This document shows positions 33,041 through 44,418 of a stretch of 64,000 nucleotides of DNA, piece after piece. The position numbers were made by a program, and so were the translations under genes. Every line of letters begins with the position of its first letter. Positions within the stretch are counted from its first letter, which is position 1. The notes beneath the pieces are model-generated. The model saw only the letters and a program-made list of their open reading frames with translations, did not search any database and was not told the origin of the DNA. Source of the stretch: Isoetes taiwanensis (lineage: Eukaryota > Streptophyta > Lycopodiopsida > Isoetales > Isoetaceae); the NCBI GenBank assembly GCA_021234155.1, contig JAJEKV010000022.1:6772132-6836131 (forward strand). The letters run 5' to 3'.

Positions 33041-34380
33041 TTGCTCCTAAATCAATTTACTCGAAATGAAAAGGTTATTAGAAATTTCATCTGGAATGGT
33101 TCACATCTGGTTAATTGGAATTCTGTCTCCAGGCCTAAAAATTTGGGGGGTCTTGGCTGTAAAAATCTTCACCTGCAGGCTTGTTCTCTGGCAGGAAAAT
33201 ATATTTGGAGAACTATCATGGGAAATAATTCTGTTGCATCTCAGTTCATCGAGTACTGGCTTAATTGCTCCTACCCTACTGGACATTCCTCTATTAAGCA
33301 TTCCCTTCCTCAATCTGCTTTTGTGGACATTCACCCTGCTCCTAATACTTCTCCTCTGATGAGAAATCTAATAATGGCCTGGAATAAAATTCAGTGCTTC
33401 TGAGAGACAATGTTCTTCAAGCCACTATGAACACTGATCTTTTTTAGTCACTAATCTTCTTTGATCAGTTCTCTAATACAATGGCCATTAAGCATCCTAA
33501 GATTTACAGAAAATGGTCTAACAAAGGGATCACTGCTATAAAAGATCTTTACAGAGGGAATAACACCTTCATAACTTGGACTTCTCTGAAGACTGTTCTA
33601 AGGGGTACCTCTAGTGATAAGAAGCTTTTTTTGCATTTTAAGAATATCTTGTCTTCCTTCAATAATTTTGGTGACTACAGTACATCTCTTGGTTGCTCTA
33701 TAAATGGAAAACATGCTTACAGGGTCAAAGAAATTTATACCTTGATTAATGTGACTGATGCTCCACTAAAGGCTTTGCAGAAATGGTCATTAGATCAAGC
33801 TCAAGTTCAGTCTCTTTTTGAAAATGTTTGGAAGTCATTTTGTACTCCTAAAATTTGCTTCTTCATTTGGTTGATTGCCCATAAAAGTCTAACAAACTTG
33901 GTTTCTCTATCTAGAAGATGCAATGTAATTCCAATATGTAACTCTGGATGTCTTCAGGAAGAGGATCTACAGCATATTTTCCTTTGTCCCAAGCTGAGAC
34001 CCTTCTGGACTTGGTTCATGAATAAGCTTGGCTCATATTTGAAAAATAGAAATTTTAGAAATATTATTCAATTCCTTCAGCAAGGTGACATCTTTGCAAA
34101 CACTCTTGTGCACACTGCCTTGTGGAATATTTGGAAATCCAGAAATAGGGTTCTCTATGCATCTAAACCTCTCTCCATTTTCTGGATCAAAATGCACTTT
34201 CAATTAGATATTGAAGCCATTGCAACGTGCCACAAAAGAAAATCTGGTGACAGTTATAATACTTGCTGGAATTCTATTGGGCTATACAGGGGCCATTTTG
34301 ATTTGTTTGTGTCCTCCCTTAATGTTATTGATTCTAATGCTCCATATTCTGACTGTGACAGAATACTTAATATTTCTTAA
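33041..34380 (+). pseudogene. LINE ORF2: thumb and C-terminal zf-RVT-like region
   Basis: 33041-33403 reads NFIWNG and SRPKNLGGLGCKNL, the usual sequence downstream of plant LINE reverse transcriptase. After a stop and frame change, 33481-34380 reads MAIKHPKIYRKW and later TPKICFFIWLIAHKSLT, CNVIPICNSGC and DLQHIFLCPK, a zf-RVT-like pattern (C-x-C ... H-x-x-x-C). No RNase H domain was seen afterwards. Confidence 0.82.
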
Positions 34381-34837
34381 GGGTGAAGGTGCCACAAAGC
34401 TGGACACAGATGTTGACAGTTATGAGTTAGCCATGTATCAGAGTCAACAAGTTGGGAAGAAATTAACATTGAAGCAACTGTGTGAGCTGACAGATGATTT
34501 TTTGAATGAGGTTGAAAGAGCTAGAACAAGAGAAGCAGTATGGGCAGAAATATATACTCGAGAGTTCATGCAGATGCACATCTTGTTTGAATTCTTATTT
34601 AATACTCATTTCAGTATGACAGAAACTCAGTTGAGCAGGTTCAGGGAAATGTACTACAGCCACAAACTATTGACAGACTTGTATGGTACACTTCTTCTTC
34701 TGATGGGGAGGGAAAGTTTGACAAAGCTACTGGTGCAAAATGATAAAGGACAAGGCAGTTACATCCTGGGTTCTACAGCAGAGTTTTACCAGCACTACAA
34801 TGAATGGTTTAACAACAACCTTGGCAGCCAAATCTGA
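34381..34837 (+). CDS. extra ORF at the 3' end of the LINE, unknown
   Basis: After the ORF2 stop (34378-34380) a different frame is open to 34837, with a Met at 34433 giving 134 residues; the frame is also open upstream across the end of ORF2. The peptide is helical and charged (LTLKQLCELTDDFLNEVERA, REAVWAEIYTREFMQMHIL) and ends NNNLGSQI. Downstream, a T-rich tract ending in TTTTACAG is followed by EIKSRNLKTFYCNRYPKEKN and a stop at 35037, which looks like a last exon. This suggests host-gene 3' sequence carried by the LINE, or a lineage-specific ORF. No domain was recognised. Confidence 0.4.
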
Positions 34838-35227
34838 ACCTCTGATCTCTCACTACAGCCTTCCATTTCATTTTACATATCCTATCATTCCTATCATCCA
34901 AGTCCATCTCTATGATTTCCAGAAAACAGCTCTTGTGAAATCATGGTTTGTTTTTTGTTTGCTTTTACAGGAAATTAAGAGCAGGAACTTGAAGACTTTT
35001 TACTGCAACCGTTACCCCAAGGAGAAGAACTACACTTAAGTTCTCTAAGTTCACTATTGGATTACATTACTCTACTTATCTACTTCTACCTATATTTGCA
35101 TATTATTTTTACCACTTCTACTTGATGCTCTTAAAGAGTATCAATTTTCTCCAATTGTCATACCTGATAGGTGGACAAAAGGATTGTATGACTTTATCTA
35201 ATTAATGGAAAAATCTACCCTTACTCT

Positions 35228-35259
<32 letters not shown>

Positions 35260-35265
<6 letters not shown>

Positions 35266-35274
35266 TCTGAGGTC
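35260..35274 (+). repeat. LINE target-site duplication, right
   Basis: AATCTTTCTGAGGTC directly after the poly-A run, identical to 27406-27420. Its first A cannot be told from the tail. Confidence 0.92.
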
Positions 35275-35875
35275 CATCTTTTGGGGTCTGGCCTCTCCCC
35301 TCTGGTGAGAAAGCTGCACAAAGTCCTGTCCTAGTTCGATTTGGGGAAGGGTATCAGTGCTTTAAGTTCTCCAGGATCCCTCTATTCTATCCCTTGACAA
35401 ACTCCTCTACAAAAATTTCAAAGGTTATCATATTTCTTGCATAAAGTCCTAGTCATCATATCCATGTCACCATCATCTAGCCATGTCACCTAAAATTTGC
35501 CAACACCACCCAATGAAAAGACCAAAGATGGACATCTTTGGTTTTTTGGCCTAGTCAAAACTTGACCTTGCTTACTTGGCATGCCATGTCACCACTTGCG
35601 GTGCCTAGGTGGCATGCTTGAGCCTAGGTGGCATGCCTGAGCCACCTTGGCATGTTTGAGCCTAGGTGGCATGTTTGAGTCACCTTGGAATGTTGGAGCC
35701 CACATGGCAAGTTGGAGCCTATGTGGCATGTTGGAGCCCACGTGGCATGTTTGAGCCACCTTGGCATGTTTGAGCACGTTGGAGCCTAGGTGGCATGTTT
35801 GAGCCACCTTGGCATGTTGGAGCCACCTTGGCATGTTGGAGCCACCTTGGCATGTTGGAGCCACCTTGGCCTACC
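35275..35875 (-). repeat. end of large repeat copy B with minisatellite
   Basis: Continuation of 25895-27420 beyond the LINE. The spacer 35275-35588 matches 23891-24220 as reverse complement. 35589-35870 is the 19-bp minisatellite in reverse orientation (CATGTTTGAGCCACCTTGG type, about 15 units). Confidence 0.85.
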
Positions 35876-36604
35876 AACATACAGGGTTTACATTTCGCAG
35901 ACTAAAACGTGGTCATTTTCTTGGATAACTAGGTGCACCTTTTCTAAACATGCAAACAGATCCATAGCAACTGAAATAACAGAGTTTGGATCTATTGGCC
36001 ATCCCGAATGATCCCAAACAATTTTGCTACTACAAAAAACACTCTTGACTTCTAATTGCCACACTGGGAGGAGGATAAATCCAAACCCCATTCCGTCAAT
36101 TCCTATTGCTTCGCATATTCAACTGCAACTTCTCGACCATGTCCCAAGTGCAACCGACTAAAACTCGACCTCCATAACGTAAACCCTTCAATAACCTAGC
36201 AACACACAGGGTTTATGTTTCGGAGGCCATATCCTAGCCAGATTCGACCAAGATCTTGCACAATGTCATCATGTAGAGGGAGGGTGTTGATGCCAGAAGA
36301 TGGACCCTTAAAACCTTCCGGAAACAGTTCGCCCCAAAGGTCCTCTCCCAAAGGCTCCTGGCCACGGACGAGCAACTGTCCCACTCCGGAACTGTGAACT
36401 GACTCTGCCAACGGACTCAAGACATTGACATTATCCTAAAGAGCAAGTTTCGTGGGCAGAAGACCACCCCTTCTCCAAGAAGCGCCAAAGTAGCTCATGT
36501 CCAACACGTTCGTAGTCAATTGGCCCAAGAGTTGGCTGTGGAATACTGCCATGTAGAGGGTTCGTGTTTCTTTTGTTGCAAAAAATGACTGTATAGCTTG
36601 GTCC
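35876..36604 (-). repeat. large repeat, inverted copy D (shortened)
   Basis: Matches copy A from about 24530 to 25230 as reverse complement but lacks the part equivalent to 23891-24530; the minisatellite joins directly. The conserved open frame is at 36420-36196 (ESVHSSGVGQLLVRGQEPLG). Confidence 0.8.
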
Positions 36605-37175
36605 CTGGGGTTTGAGCCACCTTGGCATGTTTGAGCCACCTTGGCATGTTGGAGCCCAGGTGGCATGTAACATGTTGGAGCCCGCATGGCATGTTTGAGC
36701 CACCTTGGCATGTTGGAGCCCAGATGGCATGTTGGAGTCCACGTGGCATGTTTGAGCCACCTTGGCATGTTGGAGCCTAGGTGGCATGTCGGAGCCCACG
36801 TGGCATGTTTGAGCCTAGGTGGCATGTTGGAGACCACGTGGCATGTTTGAGCCACCTTGGCATGTTGGAGCCACCTTGGTATGTTTGAGCCACCTTGGCA
36901 TGTTGGAGCCTAGGTGGCATGTTCGAGCCACCTTGCTAGGTGGCATGTTTGAGCCACCTTGGCATGTTGGAGCCTAGGTGGCATGTTGGAACCACCTTGG
37001 CATGTTTGAGCCACCTTGGCATGCTTGAGACTATATGGCATGTTGGAGCCTGGGTGGCATGTTGGAGCTCGCATGGCATGTTTGAGCCATCTTGGCATGT
37101 TGGAGCCTAAGTGGCATGTTTGGGCCACGTTGGCATGTTGGAGCCTAGGTGGCATGTTGGAGCCACCTTGGCATG
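36605..37175 (-). repeat. 19-bp minisatellite array, copy D
   Basis: About 30 units of the CATGTTGGAGCCTAGGTGG and CATGTTTGAGCCACCTTGG types. The Copia LTR starts immediately at its right edge, so Copia inserted into the array. Confidence 0.92.
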
Positions 37176-37805
37176 TGTGAGAATTAGAGCAAAAATTCAA
37201 TCACTTAGATTGACAATCTTATTGAATCTAACAACAACCTTGTGAGACTATTGCCTTTATTCAATACAAACTTAACAATTCATCTTTCAACCATAGGTAG
37301 GAATAAAATTCATTTAAGCAAAATCACTGTAGCAATTCAATGGTCAATGAATAATACATTCATACAATTTGATCTGTGGTCCGGAAATGCTCGTCGTCTG
37401 AGGCCGAAATCCCCTATTTGATCTATCTCTTGTTCTTATCTCTTTCACCTCTTATTCACACTGGCTTCGACGGTTAAGCAGCAGGTTCAGCAGATCGGTT
37501 CGCTGTTTCTATATTTAATTTTCGGTTGCCACCAAATTTCCTTCAATCATATTCTTCAGATAAGGCCAACTCAATACTTCAATGGTCCAATAAATATAAT
37601 GGTTAAAGTCACCCCTAAGGTAACTCGACCATTAAATTCAAATATTTCTCTCTCCCTAGTTGAACCTTAGGTTGCAACCTCTACCATTCAAGATTTGAGC
37701 CTGTGTTAGCTCACACATTATGCAAGAGTAGGCATACTGATCATTTGCTAGCATTTCCAGGTGTGGCATTGCCTAAGGAGATTATGCAATAAATTATTCC
37801 AACAC
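37176..37805 (-). repeat. Copia 3' LTR, complete (630 bp)
   Basis: Begins TGTGAGAATT and ends CCAACA on the plus strand; read in element sense this is TGTTGG...CACA. The polypurine tract lies directly inside it (CTCCTCCTTT, 37806-37815, plus strand). Its first 122 bp are identical to 43588-43709. Confidence 0.9.
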
Positions 37806-37815
37806 TCCTCCTTTA

Positions 37816-38053
37816 TTGCATAATCTGTACAATATAAACAGTAATGTACATATCTGAAATGCACTATTCTGTTAAGAATGGCTTTAAGCCCATGCTGCAT
37901 AACTCCTTATGCTGTAACAGTAAATGTCTTGTGCAAGTCTGTACTGCACTACATTTCCAGTCATATTTCCAAGTCACATATTTTCTTCTGATAAATATCT
38001 AAGTTCAAATAAAAATGCACTGTCTCCAGCAGACTTTCTCCTCCTCCATTGTA
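37816..38053. other. Copia 3' untranslated segment
   Basis: Between the polypurine tract and the RNase H stop. Nothing else was recognised. Confidence 0.6.
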
Positions 38054-39830
38054 TCATTGAACCTTAAGTGCATTTCTGAATAAAACAAACTTGCTTTCTG
38101 GCAAAGCTTTTGTGAACACATCTGCTATTTGTTCTGATGTGTTCACATATACTAGTTTGATACAATTTCTTGAAACCAAATCCCTAACAAAATGCATACT
38201 CAGCTCAATATGCTTTGTTCTTTGATGATCAATGGGATTTTTTGCAATTGCTATACAACTTTGTGAGTCAGTAAAAATTTCTGTGGGTGTCTCCTGTCTG
38301 TAATTCAATTCTTCTAGCAACCTTCTCGACCATGCAATCTCTCTTGCCACCAAAGAGGATGCTGCATACTCAGCCTCAGCAGAAGATGGTGCTATTGCAC
38401 TTTGTTTTTTACGTTTCCAATTCACTGCTCCTCCTGCTAAGAATACTACAAAGCCTGAAGTGGATTTTCGTGATGCTAAATCCCCACCCCAGTCTGCATC
38501 ACTATAAGCATACATATTGAGATCCTTAGAATCATACATTATTCCTTGATCCCTGGTACCTTTGAGATATTTTAACACTCTTTTCCCTGCTAACCAGTGT
38601 TCTCTTGTTGGATTATTGCACTTTCTGCTCAAAATGTTAACTACATAAGATATATCTGGCCTGCTATTGTTAGCCAGATATAATAAACATCCAATTAACT
38701 CCCTGTAGGGTGTGTTTTCCATCTCTTTGATTTCTTTGTCAGTCATCTCTTTTTCTGCTGTCAGTCTATGTCCTGGGACTACTGGTATTTTAAGAATATG
38801 TGCATCTCCCATATTAAATCTGTTCAACATATTATCAATATGCTTGCCTTGGGACAATTTCAGCCAGTTCTCTTCTCTATTTCTTGTAACCTCAATTCCC
38901 AAAAAGTGTTTCAACTCTCCCAAATCAGTCATCTTATATCTGGCCTTCAGTATGTTTTTGCATAATTCTAGTGTCTTTGTATCATTGGCAATCATGATAC
39001 AATCGTCTACATACAAAGCAATGATGCAATACTTGTTCCCCACACTGTATCTATATATATTTCCATCATTTTGTAGTTTTTCAAAGCCCTGATCTTTAAG
39101 ATAACTATTTATACACAAATACCATTCCCTAGGAGCTTGTTTGAGACCATAAACTGCCCTGTTCAGCCTCCAAACCCTTTTTTTTTTCTTCATAACCTGG
39201 AGCCTGCTTCATGTAAACTTTATCATCCAATTTTGCATTAAGAAATGCTGTCTTCACATCCATGTGGTGCAGCTCTAGATTTAAAGCATTTGCTAGTCCC
39301 AAAAGTACTCTTATACTTGTAAGTTTGACAATAGGTGAATAGGTCTCTTCAAAATCCCTTCCTTTCTTTTGTGTAAATCCTTGAGCAACAAGGCGAGCTT
39401 TGTACTTTTTTCCACCATCTATTCCTTCTTTAATTTTAAAGATCCACTTACTTCCTATTATGTTATGATCAGCTGGGCAGTCAACAAGTTCGTATGTTTC
39501 TGTCTCCTCAAATGAAGAAATCTCATCATTCATTGCTTCTTTCCACTTGTCTTTGTCTGGACAAGTTAATGCTTCATCAACTGTTCTTGGAATTTCTTCA
39601 TCTGCCACTAGTGCCATAATTTGATCATAATCATGACCTAAAGCTTCAAGTCTCCTGCTCCTCCCTGTGTCATTCCTTCCATAAGTTTCTTTGTCTATAT
39701 TAGCTTCTTCTAGTAGCCTTTCAGTTTGAGACCTTCTTTTAATTTTAACACTTGGCACCTCTGTGTTTCTCTCTTGCATGTCATTTTCTACCACTGCTGC
39801 ATCCTTTGGATGTTCTTCTTGGCTTATTTC
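38054..39830 (-). pseudogene. Copia reverse transcriptase and RNase H
   Basis: 39851-39129 carries the N-terminal half of the polymerase (KWKEAMNDEISSFEE, NIIGSKWIFKIKEG, KARLVAQGFTQKKGRDFEET, HHMDVKTAFLNAKLDDKVYM). After a frameshift near 39190, 39193-38054 continues with RAVYGLKQAPREWY, the catalytic LYVDDCIMIA, then SDADWGGDLASRKSTSGF and AEAEYAA of RNase H, and ends shortly after DVFTKALPESKF. All core motifs are present, so the damage is light. Confidence 0.92.
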
Positions 39831-41130
39831 TTTTTTTTTTGTTGAAGGCAAGATTTTTATTAATAATAAAGTAATGGTACAAGACCTTATTTAGACCCCA
39901 CAAAGGCCAAATAGGAAGAATTGTAACAGAAATGACTCTAGTAGCCAGATGTCTAAGTGATGAAGCTCATATTACAGTTGTCAAGCTAGCAGACTACCAT
40001 TGAATGATGCTCTTGTACTTTGATCCAGACTTCCTCAACCTCTTCTTCATCATTGCAAGAGGTATGAGCCTCCTCTTTTAAACTGCCCGGTACTAAGTAG
40101 GCATGGCTTTCTTCCCATCTGCTGAGAGTACTACGGGAGGCAATGACAATCGCTGGGTGAAGCAACAAATATTTCTCCGAGACCTTAAGAAGCACAACTG
40201 AAGAATATACCTGGAAAAATAAGATATGCTCAACCAAGAATGCTCCAAAAGAATTTCTGAAAATCAGCCGTCTTCTTCCACTAGAGTACTATAGCTGCTA
40301 AAAATCCCTTCCAAAGTGTACTCTGCTACCATGAAGTCTAGACCAAAAAGTGTTAGGCAGAATACAGCTGTACCAAGAAAGCTAGCCATCCTCTTCCCGC
40401 TAGTGGAATACTATAGGTGTTCATTCAGAAGCACTTCCTAGAGCTCCCTGCAACCTTGCTCCTGCAACGCCTCAACCTCTTCTTCAAACCAGAAGTACTA
40501 TAGGCCATGCTCTCCCTTTCCGCGTGAAGCTACAAGTAAAGACTCATATCTCAGACAATCATGGATACTATGGAAGAAAGCATGTCACATTTCCAAGAAA
40601 CACCACCCAAGTAGCAGCCTCCAGCAAGAGACTGCATCCCAAAGAGATAGGTAGACAAACACAAACCTTGGAGAGATTAGGCAACCAGTTTGCCATGAGC
40701 CTCCCGTCCCGTATAGACAAACCGGAAGAGTAACATCCCCTGATCTGCTATGCCAGACTCTAACTCTCTCTCCAGCTGGGATGGAGAAGGGAAAGGATGA
40801 ACTAAAAGCACTATTGAGTAAACTGGGTGCACAACAGAAAAGCTCTGGGGCATTGCCCTGCATCCTACACAAGCATGGCCCTGCCAAAACCGCAATGAGT
40901 GCGGTCTCCATTCTGCAGTGAGTGCAGTCTTTGTGCTACAATGAGTACAGCAAGAAGGAACTTGTGAGTAACCTGCTTATACAGAACTGAAAAGTTGCAA
41001 CCACAATCAGCTCACTTGGCTCTAGCAACCGCAAGAAAACTGAACATCTTGGACAGTCCATAAGCCCGTGGCAGTAGCCACATGTTCTAGAAAACCAAGA
41101 AATTTAGTAACCTTACTGCTTGCTATTTCT
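39825..41130 (-). mobile_element. poly-A element nested in Copia
   Basis: About 39832-41123 interrupts the Copia polyprotein between the integrase tail and the reverse transcriptase. It is bordered by TATTTCT on both sides (39825-39831, 41124-41130), a likely target duplication. On the minus strand it ends CTTGCCTTCAAC followed by about 10 A. No long coding region or polymerase motif was found in its 1.29 kb. It resembles the 22341-22889 element at its 3' end and in short internal blocks (CTATAGG, CTCAACNTCTTCTTC). Near 40890-40950 a short imperfect repeat of CAATGAGTGCGGTCT occurs. Confidence 0.7.
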
Positions 41131-42120
41131 GATGCAGATCCCGATTACTTGGTGAAGCAATTTCATTATCATCACCATCTAATATGGTGTCTAATGGTTT
41201 ACTGCAGGTTTCTTGAATGATATCCCTGTTTTGTTCAGATTTTATCTTAAGATGCCTATCTTTGTAAACCACATTTTCATCAAAAAGTACATCCCTGCTA
41301 ACAACTACTACTGATCTTGAACTTGAGATAAAAATTCTGTACCCCTTACTTTCTTCATCATATCCCACCAAAAAACCAATTTCTGCTTTGTTGTCCAGTT
41401 TCTTTCTCAATTCAGAGGGTATGTGAGTGTATGCCAAACAACCATATACCTTAAACATGTCATACTCTATAACATTTTTGCTACTTGACCACACAAGTTC
41501 AGGGATCTTACCTTGCAAACTTGAAGATGGCAGTCTATTTTTTATAGTCACAGCTGTCTTTAATGCTTCCTCCCATACATAGTTAGGTAGACCACTGGCT
41601 TTGATCATAGATCTGACAGCATCCATCAAGGTCCTGTTCCTTCTCTCTGCAACACCATTTTGTTGAGGGGTATACCTGCAAGTCAACTACCTTTTTATCC
41701 CATTAGCAATGCAAAATAATCTAAACTTTGTGGAAAGATATTCTCCTCCCCTATCAGATCGAATACACTTTACCTTTTTCCCTGTTTGTCTTTCCATTTC
41801 AGTCACATAATGTTTGAAAGCATTCAATGCTTGTGATTTTCTTTCCAAACAGTAGCATTTGCATTTTCTAGAATGATCATCTATGAAAGATATAAAATAT
41901 CTTTTGTTTGTTTTACCTTTCACATTGAGTGGCCCACATAGATCAGTGTGCACAAGTTCCAATATCTCTTCTGCTCTATTCTTGCTTCTCTTAAAAGGCA
42001 CATCCTTCACAAACTAATTTTCCTGAATCTGCACTATCACATTCAATCCATCCTTTCTTGGTTAGTCCTTTAACATTGTTAAAATGGGTATGAGCTAACC
42101 GGTTGTGCCACAGTTTGAAA
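41123..42120 (-). pseudogene. Copia integrase
   Basis: Starts with a GAG-pre-integrase zinc-binding block (LWHNRLAHTHFNNVKG ... CEGCAF, H-H-C-C). A stop follows and then, at 42010-41687, ELVHTDLCGPLNVKG and FISFIDDHSRKC, which supply the two catalytic aspartates. In another frame, 41686-41123 begins YTPQQNGVAERRNRTLMDA with the catalytic glutamate. The C-terminal tail is cut by the nested element. Confidence 0.9.
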
Positions 42121-43565
42121 TCTGGAGTGCATACAGCATTAACTTCATTGTAGACTGAATTTTCCAACTAGAAAAGATTTCTACACGTTTGGCAATAAAC
42201 TTCTTTTCATTTCCCAAAAAGATATTACATCCATGAGAGTCAAAATTGACTCTATAGCCAAGATCCACCAACTGACTAACAGAAATTAAGTTTTTAATTA
42301 TGCTAGGCACACACAAAACATTTTCAATGTCAACTACATTTCCTTCTAAGTCTGTCAACTGCAATAAACCCCTTGCTTCAATAGCTTGTAAAGCTCCATT
42401 TCCCACTTGGATACTTCTTGTATGATTTTTGGAGACTCTTTTGAGTAGATCAATAGTTTGCACTACTGATCTTTCAGCTCCACTATCAACTACAAGAGAA
42501 TGAGAATTTTTGTTAGCAATCTTTTCATCAAGCATAGCAAATTCATTAGTTACCTCTTCCTCATCTTCAGTGCACTCTTTATCTTCATCTCCATGTTCTT
42601 TAGCAATGAAAGTTCCAGCAGATTTTCTTCCCCCTTTTCCTTTTGCATCTTCTTTTTTACCTTTGCCTTTGTAATCCTTAGGTGTTGGACATTTAGTTGC
42701 TAAATGCCCCCTGCCACCACAGTTATAGCAGTTAAAGTCCCTTTTCAATTTTGGGCAGTTATTCTTCATATGTCCCTCCTCATTGCAATTGTAGCAAACT
42801 ATTTTCCTGTTTATGCTTTTCCCCTTTTTCCCAGCATATAAAATCTCGGCTGCCTCATCATCATTACTTCTAGCAACTTTCTTCTGCTCTACTTCAGTTC
42901 TCAGAATGTTTTCTGCTTCATCCCTATTCTTGGCAACATTCCTTATGAACAATCCCAATTGCTCATTTTCAATCACTGCCCTAGCTATGGCTAGAACTTG
43001 AAACCTTTCAGACAAGTCTACTCCAGCAGCAGCCAAATCAGCCACAATATTGTCAAATATGTTAAAAAAATCTGACAAATCATCCTCATCATGCAACTTT
43101 AAGTTTCTAAGCTCTTTATCAAGCAGATCTATTTGAGAAGATGTCTTCTCTTCAAAGTGCTTGATCAAGTAAATCCACATTTCTCTTGGACTTTTGTTTC
43201 TTAACTTTAGTCTTATGGTAGGGCTTACCTTTGAAGAAATAATTCCCCTCGCGGCTTCTTCTTTGCAAACTCAGATTTAGTCCCTTTGTTCCTTCAAGAG
43301 ATTCTGCTGAATTCACTTCTCCTGAGCTTTCTGATTCATTAGCTCCTCCTCCAGATCTTGCAACAACACTTGCAGTAGATCTTATGACAGTACTAGGTGA
43401 GCTTTCTCCTAAGGGATTGACCAGGTCCCAAAGGTCTTCCACCTCCAGAATATGTACAATCGAGTCCTTCCACACTTGGAAACCAGGACCCCCCTTGTAC
43501 ACCTCAACAGCACTTAACAGGCTTGCCCCAAATCTACTCGACATTTTGAATAGCTTCCTTAACAC
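42095..43565 (-). pseudogene. Copia gag and protease
   Basis: 43565-43152 encodes the gag start (GPGFQVWKDSIVHILEVEDL). After a frameshift near 43170, 43180-42095 continues with LRNLKLHDEDDLSDFFNIFD and two CCHC zinc knuckles (CYNCNEEGHMKNNC and CYNCGGRGHLATKC). The protease active site LVVDSGAERSVV and its C-terminal half (LISVSQLVDLGYRVNF) follow. Gag forms the particle and the knuckles bind RNA. Confidence 0.9.
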
Positions 43566-43573
43566 TGAATCCT

Positions 43574-43585
43574 GCTCTGATACCA
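43574..43585 (-). other. Copia primer-binding site
   Basis: The minus strand reads TGGTATCAGAGC, complementary to the 3' end of plant initiator-Met tRNA, the usual primer of Copia elements. Confidence 0.92.
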
Positions 43586-43587
43586 GA

Positions 43588-43709
43588 TGTGAGAATTAGA
43601 GCAAAAATTCAATCACTTAGATTGACAATCTTATTGAATCTAACAACAACCTTGTGAGACTATTGCCTTTATTCAATACAAACTTAACAATTCATCTTTC
43701 AACCATAGG
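43588..43709 (-). repeat. Copia 5' LTR, truncated to 122 bp
   Basis: Identical over all 122 bp to 37176-37297; the remaining 508 bp expected are missing and unrelated sequence follows. No target duplication can therefore be tested. A deletion probably also removed the right flank, since the minisatellite does not resume. Confidence 0.88.
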
Positions 43710-44306
43710 CTCATTCTCAAGGTCCACTGCTCACCATTGTTGGTTTTGACTGAAACATCTTGCAAATAGTTTTGTAGGAACTCAGGTGCATTTTTTTTCC
43801 TATATAAATTCTGTGCAGAAACTCAGGAAGAGGAGGCAACTTATCAAGTTACCTGGAGGTAGCAATTGCTTAAGATGCTGGAATAATTGTTTTCTTTCAG
43901 TACTGTGCCCGGAAAGGTATGAAGCAGAGCACATTGTATTCACTATCCAAAGGCATACCTCTAAAACCAGAGATAAACCGCTTTACTGGCATTTTCAATC
44001 ATATGGACTCTTAACATAGGTGAGGTTGATTGTTTTTCTTTGTTCCACATGCATTAATAGAGACTCATGCAGTAATAGGCATTGCACAGAGCTTGACTTA
44101 TTATATTTTGAGCTTTTAAAGAATGGAACAACACATTAACTTGGATGCCTACAAAAAATGGATTTTAACTTGCATATCTTCTGATGCCTGCAAAAAATGC
44201 CCAGCCTTCTCAAATATAGTTGTTTTATGCATTTTTATTTGTAATATATTATCCCTTTCCATAAAAAATTTCACTTTCAGGATTTTAAATAATTCTACAA
44301 GAACAC
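43710..44306. other. intergenic, nothing recognised
   Basis: The open frame at 43786-44019 has no recognisable motif. TCTTGCAAATAGTTTTGTAG (43758) resembles a phrase repeated near 20 and 80 at the window start. Confidence 0.4.

Positions 44307-44418
<112 letters not shown>

Larger units (their letters stand above)
27421..35259 (+). mobile_element. full-length LINE (plant L1-like)
   Basis: A 7.84-kb non-LTR retrotransposon bounded by a 15-bp target duplication and ending in about 31 A after TTACTCTC. From 5' to 3' it has hairpins and a 37-bp tandem repeat in the leader, a short leader ORF, ORF1 (DUF4283-like plus zinc knuckle), ORF2 (APE endonuclease, reverse transcriptase with YADD, zf-RVT-like C terminus), an unexplained extra ORF, and the poly-A tail. 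Stops and frameshifts make it inactive now, but the clean boundaries show a full-length insertion. It split a copy of the minisatellite-bearing repeat. Confidence 0.93.
37806..43587 (-). mobile_element. Copia-type retrotransposon, internal region (inactive)
   Basis: On the minus strand the order is gag, protease, integrase, reverse transcriptase, RNase H, which defines Copia. The primer-binding site TGGTATCAGAGC lies at 43574-43585 (as complement), two bases inside the 5' LTR. Frameshifts occur in gag, near protease and in the polymerase, and a 1.3-kb poly-A element is nested inside. With one LTR truncated it cannot transpose unaided. Confidence 0.93.

Noticed and set aside
38287-39092. Plus-strand ORFs of 65-126 codons
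   Set aside because: Antisense to Copia RNase H and reverse transcriptase.
40585-40911. 108-codon minus ORF in the element nested in Copia
   Set aside because: No motif, overlaps another frame of similar length, and sister elements do not show it.
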